Assembly: GCA_026122225.1 (NCBI GenBank)
Contig: JANEZZ010000468.1
Location: forward strand, 645,001-709,000
Origin: Heloderma charlesbogerti
Taxonomy: Eukaryota > Chordata > Lepidosauria > Squamata > Helodermatidae
Direction: 5' to 3'
DNA: 64,000 nt
Within the stretch, counting starts at the first letter, position 1. Every line of letters starts with the position of its first letter. The position numbers were made by a program, and so were the translations under genes. The notes under the pieces were generated by a model, which made no database searches, was not told where the DNA came from, and saw only the letters and a list, made by a program, of their open reading frames with translations. Below are positions 34,501 to 46,500 of this stretch, one piece after another.

Positions 34501-37500
34501 CGAGGGGGCATGTGTCCACCTGATGGAGGCAGTGGGGGGAGTGTTGGGGGCCAGAACATACCGAGGCTGGGCGGCAGGCGCTGGCGGAGCGCTAGGGGCA
34601 GGCCATGCCAGGTAAGGGGAACAAGGGAGAGATGTGTAGTATCTGTCCCCTGCTCCGGGCCTGTCCAGAGCCAAAGGATGGCTGGGGGAGGCGTGACCCC
34701 ATCTTCTGGCCTTCGTTTGCTGCTCTGCAATGCCAGGTCTGTTACCCAGAAAACCTCCCTCTTCCATGACATGATCCTGGATGACGGTGCAGACCTGGCA
34801 TGTATTACGGAGACCTGGCTGGCCGAGGCTGCTGCTCCAACCCTTGCAGCCATGTGTCCAGCTGGATTTTCGTATGCACAGCAGCCGAGGGCTGGGGATC
34901 GGGGAGGGGGAGTGGCTGTTATCTACCGAGAGTCCTTGGTCTTCACCAGACCCCCTCTCCTGGAGACCAAGGTTGCTAAGTGCATGTACTGGAGGTTGGA
35001 CCCGAAGGGCAGTCTGGGGATTCTGCTCGTGTACCGTCCATCCCGCTGCACGACTGACTCCCTGGCCGAGGTGCTTGAGGTGGTCTCTGATGTGCGTGTA
35101 CAGTCCCCTAACTTACTGGTGTTGGGGGACTTCAACGTACATTCGGAGGCCATCCTCACAGGAGCACCTCGGGACTTCATGGAGACCATGGCCTCCTGGG
35201 AGCTGCACCATATTCTAACTGGGCCCACCCATGTAGCCGGTCATGCACTAGACCTTGTGTTTGTTTCTGGAGAAGCGGGGAGTGATCTGGAAGTCGGGGG
35301 TATATCCACCACCGCCTTGTCATGGTCAGATCACTATCTGGTGATGTTGGACTTCTCGGTTCCACAACCCCTCCGCAGGGGTGGAGGACCCATTAAAATG
35401 GTCCGCCCCAGGCGTCTTATGGATCCAAATGGATTCCTGAACGCGCTTGGGGATTCTCTGGGGCATGCCAACGGCCACTCGGTCGAGACCCTGGTGGGTG
35501 GCTGGAATGCCGCAATCACTGGGGCATTAGATCGGGTGGCTCCGAAACGCCGTCTCCCCCTGAACAGGGCTCGGACTGCACTATGGTTCAATCTGCAGTT
35601 ACGAGCTCTGAAACAGGAGGTGAGATGGCTAGAGCGCCGGTGGCGGAAGTCTTGCTCCAAAGACGATCAGACACGGGCTAGAGCTGTATCTTCAGCCTAT
35701 CACGTGGCGGTGAAGGCAGCAAAAAAGGAATATTATGCTGCCTCCATCGCGTCTGCAGAGTGCTGTCCCAGGAGGCTGTTCCAAGTGGTCCGGAGCCTGG
35801 TCGGTCCTGTGGCTCCGGAACCACTGGAGCATTCTAAGGCCTCCTGTGAGGCTTTGGCAAGGCACTTTGCAGATAAAATTGATCAGATTAGGTGTGTTAC
35901 TCTGCACACTGTGGATACAGTTAGTGAGCAAGAGGCGGCCTGTGGCAAACCGGTTTTGTGGGATCGGTTCCAGCTTCTTCCTCCTGGTGAAGTGGACAAG
36001 GTGCTTTCATCTGTAAGGCCGACCACCTGCTTACTTGATCCTTGCCCATCTTGGCTCATTATGAGCTGCAGAGAGAGACTGGGTGAGGGGATCAAGGCGG
36101 TGGTGAACGCCTCCCTTGAGGAGGGAGTGATGCCATCAGCCCTCAAGGAGGCAGTGATAAGACCGCTCTTAAAGAAGCCCTCCTTGGATCCTCAAGTTCT
36201 GAACAACTTTCACCCAGTCTCAAATCTGCCATTTTTGGGCAAGGTGATTGAGCGGGTGGTGGCGGTGCAGTTGAAGGCACACTTGGAAGAAACTGATTAT
36301 CTAGACCCATTTCAGTCGGGCTTCAGGCCTGGGCATGGGACAGAAATGGCCTTGGTCGCCTTGGTGGATGATATGAGGAGGGCTCTGGATAGGGGTGAAT
36401 GCTCCTTCCTTGTTCTCCTCGACCTCTCAGCGACTTTTGATACCGTTGACCACGGTATCCTCCTGGACCGCCTGGAGGGGTTGGGCATTGGAGACACTGT
36501 ATTGCGGTGGATCCGGTCCTTCCTCTCCGGCAGGTACCAGAGGGTAGCACTGGGAGAGGAGGTTTCGGACCCGTGGCCACTTACTTGTGGGGTGCCACAG
36601 GGTTCCATCCTCTCCCCGATGCTATTTAACATCTGTGTGAAGACACTGGGGGCTATCATCAGGAGGTTTGGGGTGCAGTGTCATCAATATGCGGATGACA
36701 CGCAGCTCTACCTCTCATTCAAATCTTCACCAAGGTTGGCCATAGAATCCCTGTCCAAATGTCTGGAGATGGTGAGTGGCTGGATGGGGAGGAATAAGCT
36801 GAAGCTGAACCCTGACAAGACCGAGGTACTTTTGGTGGGAGACAAGAGGAGGCTGGGGGATGTTGACCTGGTGTTGAATGGGGTACGGCTACCCTTGAAA
36901 GACCAGGTCCGCAGCCTGGGGGTCATTTTGGACTCCCAGCTGTCCATGGAGGCTCAGGTGTCAGCTGTGAGCCGGACAGCGCTGTATCAACTCCATCTGA
37001 TACGGCGGCTGCGCCCCTTCCTTCCCGACCATCTGCTCCCATCGGTAGTACATGCCCTGGTCTCCTCTCGTTTAGACTACTGTAATGTGCTCTACGTGGG
37101 GTTACCCTTGAAGACGGTTCGGAAGCTGCAGCTGGTACAGAACGCGGCGGCTCGCCTGATTAAAGGCAGCCGCTGGCGAGATCACATCACTCCAGTGCTG
37201 AAGGAGTTGCACTGGTTACCAGTTGTTTTCCGGGCCAAATTCAAGGTGTTGGTTTTGACCTTTAAAACCCTATATGGTTCCGGCCCAGCCTATCTTAAGG
37301 AGCGCCTCCAGCAACACCAGACAGGCCGCTTAACAAGATCAGCCTCAGATGGCCTTCTCTCTGTCCCATCAGCCAGGACAGCTAGACTGGTGGGGACGAG
37401 GGAGAGGGCCTTCTCTGTGGTGGCCCCCACTCTGTGGAACTCCCTCCCTAGGGAACTCCGTCATGCCCCCTCTTTAATGAGCTTCCGTCGTGCATTAAAA

Positions 37501-40500
37501 ACATGGTTGTTCAGGCAGGCATTTGGGGTGGGTTAGGGTATTTTTTTAAAAAAAAATTATGGTAAAATTTTATTGTTTTAAATTGTTTTATTTTGGGTTG
37601 TACATCGCCCAGAGTGGCTGGGTGACCAGCCAGATGGGCGATTAATAAATTTAATAAATAAAATAAATAAAAATAAACACATCTGGAGGGCACCAGGTTG
37701 GGGAAACCTGCTCTTAGTACTGAACAAGTTGCCTGCTCCTGTAGTATACTTTAGAACTTGCTGTTTCAAGAATAATAAGAAACTGGACATATAGTCATTG
37801 TGGTATTCCATTGCAGCAAAGACCAAGTGTCCTGTGAAACCTTAAAGACTATTTAATTTTTATAGCTTAACTCTTTTATGCAGGAGTTTATAATGCCATT
37901 GAATTTCAGAGAAGGGATTGCACACCTTCGTTATACTGAGCTTATCTCCAAAGCTTAGATTTTAAGACAGGGGTAGGCAACCTGGTGCTCTTCAGATGTT
38001 TTGGATTACAACTCCCACAATCCCTGACCATTGACCCTGTTGGCTAGGGCTTATTGGAAGTTGTAGTCCAAAACATCTGGAGGGCACTAGGTTGCCTACC
38101 CATTTTAGGATGAGGATAGTATGAGGATACCACCTGAGATTTCACACCTTCTCTGAACTCATGAAAAGCATTTCTTGGGTCCAGTTCTGATGCAACACTG
38201 TACACACGATATCCTTGTTTCCCCCTGCCCCTTGATAATTTTCCTATCTGTGCACTGATCACACACAGATTAATTCAAATATGTGCTCATTCATCTTATT
38301 CATCACAAATATTCAGCTTGAAATATTCATTTCACCATTGGAACTCTCCTTCTGTAGAATGGCAGTAGCTCTGCCCTGCCTCATGGGGTGATTGGGAGGT
38401 CCTCAGTAGTAATCAAGATGGAGAAGAACTTCAACATCTGAATGGGAAACATGATGTGTGTTGAGCTGAGGGTTTTAGTGCCTGGTTTCTCTTACAGCAG
38501 TTGTCATCGGCTGCATGTGTGTGTTTGGCTCCTGCATAGATGAACTGCTGTGTTCTCCCAGTACCAACTGGGGCCTTTTCTTAGTTTGGTAGGGGTGAGC
38601 CATTCTGCCCAGGTGGTCTAGAGTTAGAGAGAAAGCTCAGTTAGTAAGCACCTTGGTTCTTCAGCGCCTTTCCCTCTTGCAGATTGCCAAGCAACAGCAA
38701 CAGCTTATCCAGCAGCAACACAAGATCAACCTGCTACAGCAGCAGATCCAGGTAAAAAGGGAGCTTTTTCCCATTGGGCATAATAAGGAAGATTGATTTA
38801 ATTAGGGGTATTAGCTTGAAAATCAGGGGACACTGCCTTGGTGCCTTGTTCTGCTACAGTTTCCCTGTATAACTGGGGAGGGCTTTTTTCTAGGTGTACA
38901 AAAATTAACAAAGAAACAGTTCAAAATGATGATGGATTAAATGTGGCTTAAAAATATATGGTATATGCCTATGGCTGCAGTCCTAAAACCCTTATTTGGA
39001 ACAGGTCCCATTGAAATCAGTGGGACTTTGTTCAAGTAAATGTATGTAGGATTTGGGCTGTGAATCATACACTGCAAGCCTTAGCATGCCATAGAGAAAA
39101 TGAAGGAGGTTCAGATCACATGTTGGGGGCTAGGTTGTTCCGGGCAGTCATGCCCCCCACCAGCCACAAATGGGGGGCATGAAGGGGTCCTACGGACATA
39201 AATCAATTTGCCCTTTGGACCTCTTCTTATGTGTGCTGAACATGCAGGGGGCAGGGTTACCTCATCCAGCCCTGTGATTCCCTCATGTGTTCTTGTTAAC
39301 ATTTGAGGGTGTTCATCTGAAGCTGTTTAGAATTGCATGTTTGCGGTACTTCCAGCGATGAATTTAAGTTGGTTTAGGATTAGTTTAACTGTTGAGGGTT
39401 TTTTCCCCTGAAAGAACTTTGGGAGTCGTGTTCTTGTGAGATGGCTCTGAATCATTTGTTAGATAATCCCTTCACAGAACAGCTGTTCCCAGATTTCCTT
39501 CCATTAAAGCAGGGGTGGGAAGCCTGTGGGCTACATGCAGCCCCCATGGCCAGTTTTGCGGCCCTGCCCCTCCTAGTCCTGCTGCCACCTATTTTGCTGC
39601 TGTTGTAGTGGCAGTGGCAGCAAAACGGAGTGATTCTGCTTGCAAACAGAATCTGTGAGCCTTGTTTCCTTGCAAAATTGCTGCTTTTTTGTCACCACCA
39701 CTGTGGTGGCAAATTCAGCAGAGATTTTGGTGGTGTTGGGGCCCCCAGTGGGTTCTAGGGAGGGCAGTGCAACCCCTGACTCCCAGATGTTGCACAGCCT
39801 TGCCCTAAAGCCGTGACTGTTAAATAGGGACACTAGGAGAGTTATATCTAGATGAAACACTCTGTGTCCAGTTCCATATTCCTAGCAACTTAAATTTACT
39901 TCACCTTCATGCATGTACTGTTTTGGATATTCTGAGGGCCAGCCTATCCACATGACAAGGGGAAGGAGAGCTTAAACCTCAGGCTAAACGATCTGCTTAT
40001 ATCCATAGAGTGGGAAAGATAAAGGCACAGTACCGCTAGTAGCAGCTCACAGGATCATGGGAAGCTGCCTTATGTGGCATCAGGCTATTTGCCCCTCTGT
40101 CTCAGTATTGCTTGTGACTGGCGGTGGCTCTGTAGGGTCTCAGGCAGAGGTCTTCCCCATTATCTCCTACTTGGATCATTTTAGCTTGTGGTGCTAGGGA
40201 CTGAACTGTGGACTCCCTGTATGCAAAACATGCTCTCCACCACTGAGCGATGGTCCTTTCCTTGTGTGGGGAGGGGCGAACAGGCTCATGGTGTGAGAGG
40301 AAAGGATTAATCCCCTCCCTGTGAAGTGCAGCCCCAGTTCAAACCCTTGTGGCTGCTTTTAGCAAAGAAGGAAAAAAATACATTGGAAATGCATTTGCAC
40401 ATCTCTAACGTCACTTTGGTTTACCTGAAGCATCAGTGTTTCCTTCATTGCACTGATAACACCACCTTTCTGTCTGTCTCCATAGATATGTTGTGAGGGT

Positions 40501-43500
40501 ACATAAATTAACTGCCTAATCCACTGATACTACACTAATTATGTGGAAAGTGGGGAGGTCATGAAGATCCCTCTACCACTCCCTCGAGTTGATCTTGCAT
40601 AGGCCTGTCTGGATGGGTAGTATTGTTCCCTGATGGTAATTGTGTATTTGGCTGCATCTGTCTCTCTGTCCCCCACTTCCCTCACTCTTTTCTCTTCAGC
40701 AGGTCAACATGCCCTATGTAATGATTCCAGCCTTTCCTCCCAGCCATCAGCCTCTTCCTGTCACCCCAGATCCTCAAATGGCACTTCCCATTCAGCCGAT
40801 TCCTTGTAAACCAGGTATGAAGAGGCTACGAATAATGGAATTCTGGGTAATGAGACACAGACTTCCTGGGTGTTTTTGTACTGTTGTACTGGGATGGGAG
40901 GAAGTTTCACTCCCAACTACAACCATTGAAGTCCATGGTACTACACCAGTCTGTGTGATTAGTGAATTAGTAGCTTAACCAGATAAGTTGAAGCACTTTT
41001 ATTTAATGGGTTGTATCCATGCTAAGTTAGCTGCATTCATTTTGAAAAGTTTGCCATGACTAAATGAAGTCCCATTGATTCTAATGGGAAAGAATTTACA
41101 CTCCATGCAGGCGTTTGCCCACTCCATGCATACAGCTAAAGTGGGGATGGGATATGTGTGAGGATGCAAGTCCTGCCCCAAGTGCCCCCACTCCCCCATC
41201 CACTTCACAGATCTTCCTGTGTTGAGTGCAAAGGTCTGTATAGGGGTTTGTAAGTGCATTTGGCTGAACACGCTTACACAGCTCCCATGATCAGGAGGTT
41301 CCCAATTGCGGAAGCTGTGTAAGTCTGAAGGTATGTGAGGAAGCCGGGGGCACTTGGGGGTGGGGTGTGCATGCTCACACCCCACTTTAGCCTTATGTGT
41401 GATTTGGGCAAACGCCTGCATAGGACTTTAATCTGGATCTCACCCAATGAAACTAAGAGCCGCTTCACTTGCCAAAGTACATTGCAGATTGGTGTTCCAT
41501 TGGTGTCTGCTGTGAAAAACATGGAACGTGTGAAGGGGAGGTGGATATCCCTACCTGTTCAGGGTTACACCCCAGGGAAATATTATTGGCTGATAAACAA
41601 ATTTAATTTTACGCAAATCTGTTTGATTTGCATAACTCCGAGAGCCCAATTTGGAGTTTCCTAGTTCTTAATGCAAAAAAACTTGATTCCTTGAGATTTG
41701 TTGCTGGGAGAAAGATTTATGTTTAGGCTGACTCCGTACATAATCTCCAGCCCTTCTGTTTCTGCACTGTCTGTAGTGGAGTACCCCATGCAGCTTCTGC
41801 ACAGCCCCCCTCCTTCAGCACTGAAGAGACCTGCAAGCTCAGGCCACCTACAGATCCAGGTGAAACGCCAGAACACTTTTCTTTGTTTGCTCCCAAATCC
41901 CCAGTGGGGATGCGCTTCTAGTCTCCTCCTTCTCTCTCTCCTTTTCAGGAATCTTCACAGCCATTGAACTTAACAGCGAAGTCCAAAGGCTCTGAGCTCC
42001 CCAATGCCTCCAGCTCACCTAGTTTAAAGATCAGCAGCTGTCAGTCTCTCACTCCTAACCATGGAGTTTCTCGGGAGTTGCAGGCCAGCCCTCCCAGCCT
42101 CCCTTTGGGTAGGTCCATGAAGCTTTCCCTTGCTCTGGCTCTGAGCTGGCACAGAAGTGATTCCTCATTTGGATCACTTAAAACTGTAAGCTCGTTGCAA
42201 AGGGCAGTATCCAGGGCTGGCTGTTCGCCAGTGCTCCTCAGGTTGTGCCAGCAGGAATGACCGCTACTGCAGTGGCAAACTAGCCTAAACTAGCAGTCCA
42301 GAACGGGGCAGGTCAGCAGAGCTGCCGTCTGCAAACTCCGCTAACTTGTTCCATTCTGGAAATGCCAGCTTGGGGTGTTTTCCGGTTGCTGTAGCAGGTG
42401 TTGGCTTCCCGTTGCACTAGCCATAATCCCTGTTAGCGCAATGGGCACCATTGGATACTGCCCCAAATATCCACAGTTTGTTACCTTACTCTCTTGATTT
42501 GTCTCGGAAAAAGAATTTCACCCATTCCTGGATTTGGGAAGGACCTGAACATGGCATTCCTTGAGGTTTTGTTTGGGATTATTTTCCTATATTGGTCGTG
42601 TTGCACCAGAGTTAAATAGGGAGGGGCTGTAGCTCAGTGGTAGAGCACAAGCTTTGTATGCAAAAGGTCCCAGGTTCAATTCCCAGCATCTCCCAAGTTG
42701 GCTTGGGAGAAACCAGGTCTGAAACCCTAGGAGAGCATCTGCCCGACAGTGTAGCCAATACTGAGCTAGATGGGCCAATTGCCTGACTTGGCATAAGGCA
42801 ACTTAACATGTCTAAGTCAAGGTGCTCAGTGTAAATGTATTACATTGCCTAGGATGCCCATAATTTAAAATATATGTGTAGGTGATGACTTTCAAGCCTA
42901 CCTGCATGTGGCAGTTTTTGTCTGGTTCTGAATAGGAAGATGCCATGAGAAAACTACTCTCACTCTAGAAGGCACATCTTCACTAACTGAATTCATTACC
43001 CATGTAATCACCCTGCCATACGCAAAATGAAGGTTTTTCTCCCCACCTTTCAAATGCGTGCTTATGGAAGAAGCAGGATTCTAGTCTGAAGAAATAATGG
43101 CACAAGCAAAACCAGGTGGTGTTGGTATTTCCCAATAAATTGATGCAGAGGACATGGATGAGATCTAATCTGTTTTGTATCAGAGGTGCACACTCTGCAG
43201 TTTCATGATAACTGCAGATAACTGAAGGCACAGGATAACAACAGAGCGATTTTTGTGGGTCAGGGAGGGGGAATCCATGATGGGGAAAATGCCACTTCCT
43301 AAGCCTTACTAGGCTTTCACTGACCAGGGCAAAATGAGAGGAGGAGTGGCTCCCCCCCCCCCCCGCCCACACACACATTATTGGTTTGTTGAAAATATGT
43401 CTCCTATTGTTTCCAGTGGGAGGAGAATTCCCTATGCCAGCTCCAGGGATGATATTGTTTTCCCCTGGTTCTGGGGGCATGTCTAGGAAATGAGGGGATT

Positions 43501-46500
43501 TTGGATCTGGTGGATCCAAAGCCTCCTCTAATCTGCCCTTAACATGCCCTTAAAATGCACCCCCTTTGCCCTTACTGCTGGCAGAGGAATACCAACATGG
43601 CAGCCATGGCAGTGGAAAGCTCCACTATTGTACATGGAGGACCTGTAAGGGGTGGGGGGCTTCCTCTGTACCCACACATGGGGAGGTCCACAGTATCCTA
43701 TGGCTCATATAATTGCATCCTAAATCTTTCTGTTTCTGATGAGAAAAAAGCCTGATGGTTTTAAAAGAAGATTCACTGGGTGCTTGAGAAGACAATAAAT
43801 ACAGGATTCTTGGACCTGGGAGACATGCCTGTGCAACTTTCTTCCCTGGTTAACTTCCTGACAGCTGAGGATTTTGGCAAGGGCAGTAGATGTTGTCACA
43901 TGGCCATGTGACACCAGTTTTATTTTTTTACCACTGTAGGGTTCCTTGGAGAGGGAGATGCTATAACCAAAGCAATCCAGGATGCTCGGCAGCTTCTACA
44001 CAATCAAAGCAGAACGACAGATGGCTCTCCAAATCATCCCTACAGGAAAGTAAGTGGTCCTGCTGTTACAGAGCCCCTTTTGGTCTCTTCTTAAAGGGAG
44101 AAGTATAATAAGGGTGTCCTCTCTGTTAAAAGGACTTGAGTGAGAGTCAGAATTTTGAGGAAGTAGATATGTGTAACTAGACTCCTGCAATTCATGGAAC
44201 GAGAACTGCCAGATGTACAAGCTGGGTTTAGAAAAGGCAGAGGAACTAGAGACCAAATTGCCAATATCCGCTGGATAATGGAGAAAGCCAGGGAGTTTCA
44301 GAAAAACATCTATTTCTGTTTTATTGATTACTCTAAAGCCTTTGACTGTGTGGATCATAACAAATTGTGGCAAGTTCTTGGTGGTGTGGGGATACCAAGT
44401 CATCTTGTCTGCCTCCTGGGGAATCTGTATAACGACCAAGTAGCAACGGTAAGAACAGACCACGGAACAACGGACTGGTTTAAGATTGGGAAAGGAGTAC
44501 GGCAGGGTTGTATACTCTCACCCTACCTATTCAACCTGTACGCAGAATACATCATGCGACATGCTGGGCTTGATGAAACCAAGGCTGGAGCTAAAATTGC
44601 TGGAAGAAACATTAACAATCTCAGATATGCAGATGATACCACTTTGATGGCTGAAAGCGAGGAGGAGCTGAGGAACCTTATGACGACGGTGAAAGAAGAA
44701 AGTGCAAAAGCTGGGTTGCAGTTCAACCTCAAAAAAACCAAGATTATGGCAACCAGCTGGATTGATAACTGACAAATAAGAGGGAGAAAACGTGGAGGCA
44801 GTGACAGACTTTGTATTTCTAGGCTCAAAGATTACTGCAGACGCTGACTGCAGCCAGGAAATCAGAAGACGTTTACTTCTTGGGAGGACAGCAATGACAA
44901 ATCTTGATAAAATAGTGAAGAGCAGATATCACACTGACAACCAAGGTCTGCATAGTTCAAGCAATGGTATTCCCTGTAGTAACCTATGGCTGCGAGAGCT
45001 GGACCATAAGGAAGGCTGAGCGAAGGAAGATAGATGCTTTTGAACTGTAGTGCTGGAGGAAAATTCTGAGAGTGCCTTGGACTGCAAGAAAATCAAACCA
45101 GTCCATACTCCAGGAAATAAAGCCAGACTGCTCACTTGAGGGAATGATATTAAAGGCAAAACTGAAGTACTTTGGCCACATAATGAGAAGACAGGATACC
45201 CTGGAGAAGATGCTGATGCTAGGGAAAGTGGAAGGCAAAAGGAAGAGGGGCTGACCAAGGGCAAGGTGGATGGAGGATATTCTGGAGGTGATGGACTTGA
45301 CCTTGGGGGAGCTGGGGGTGGTGCGGCCGACAGGAAGCTCTGGCATGGGCTGGTCCATGAAGTCACGAAGAGTCAGAAGCAACTGACCGAATAAACAACA
45401 ACAACAATTTGTGGAATGTGGAATCTAGTGGAGTAACTCCATCTATCAAGGACGTAAGTGGTATCTAGGTTTTCCCAAAGTCCTTTTGTGCAGTAGAAAG
45501 AGCAACAAACGAACTTCCCAAAGCGAAGTTCAGAAAGGGCTCACTTAAAATGAGCTAAGTTGGACTTGATTTGGATTGGGCTTGAATAAGTTAATTCTAA
45601 ACCTGGGCCCATTCTGAGCTCCAGGTCATTGGGAACAGGACAAGGCCTATAGGCCTCCTAATTCTTCTCCCCCCTCCCTCCACCCCCAGAGGACATAATG
45701 AAGCCTAGAGGCCTCCGCAGCCACTTTTCAAGCCCTCCCCCCTCCATTGTCCCCCAGAGTATTCCTGACAGAGGCAACAAGGAAGGCTGCTGCTGTAGCC
45801 TAGCTGCAGGAACATCATCTCAGGCACCAAGATCTCTGAGAATTGTGGATGTACCAGAAGCCAGGGTCTCGGCACCCACTGTACTGCTACAGGCTGCAGC
45901 AGTAGCCCCTTTCTTCACTGCTGTCACTGCCAGGTCAACTCAGTAAATAAGCAAAGGGCTGTGGCTCTGGGGAGGCTGGAGCTGGGACCAACTAATTATG
46001 AACTGAGCCTGAATTTTGGAGAGATTTGAGATTGGCTCATAATTAGCCTAGACGTTTGAATTTGGGAAGGCTGTACTCTGAACTCACCAATTCCGAACTT
46101 CAGGTGCCATCACTAAGTAGAACAGAGAATACTTGTTCTGTTGAGGAACTCTGTAAAGTTATTCAAACCTGACCTCATTCCCTCTTCAGAGTAATGTCTT
46201 CACAAGTTATCTAGAATGCTAGTTCAAGTCTTCCTTGTTCTTTCAATGGGACTTTCCACTAAACTGGGGAAATTTTGCTATTTCCCCCTCCCAGGACCCT
46301 TTTGTGCAGCAGATTGTGTTGCATGCTGGTCTTTATGTGCTCCTTTGCAATCCAGCTATGGAGCAGTGTTTGGGCTGTGCAGCCCTGCATTTAGGACTCC
46401 TTATTCCCAGTGGTCTGATGGAGCCCTTCTCTTTTGACCTCTTGACTAACATAAGGTAAAAGAATCCAGTCTTTTCAAACATAGACTGGATGCCATGCTA

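Larger units (their letters stand above)
33980..37675 (+). mobile_element. Full-length L2/CR1-clade LINE in SOX13 intron 4
   Basis: A non-LTR retrotransposon in the same orientation as SOX13. It has a GC-rich 5' UTR with a ~300-bp direct repeat, one long intact ORF (34423-37536), and a 3' UTR ending TACATCGCCCAGAGTGGCTG, GATGGGCGATTAATAAAT and AATAAA-rich units. The direct repeat AACACA flanks it (33974-33979 and 37676-37681), a target-site duplication. The reverse-transcriptase type and the tail favour L2 over CR1, but I did not build a phylogeny. Confidence 0.92.
33903..37712. repeat. Palindromic MITE, family A, split by an L2 LINE
   Basis: The left part 33903-33979 (CCCCAACCTGGTGCCCTCCA to GTAGTCCAACACA) and the right part from 37676 (AACACATCTGGAGGGCACCA to about 37712) join at AACACA into the normal right arm of family A. 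The 3.7 kb between is the LINE. Confidence 0.9.

Noticed and set aside
44180..45410. Recent BovB copy
   Set aside because: Several stops and shifts and many residue differences from the copies at 1-6974 show an old or distinct RTE subfamily.
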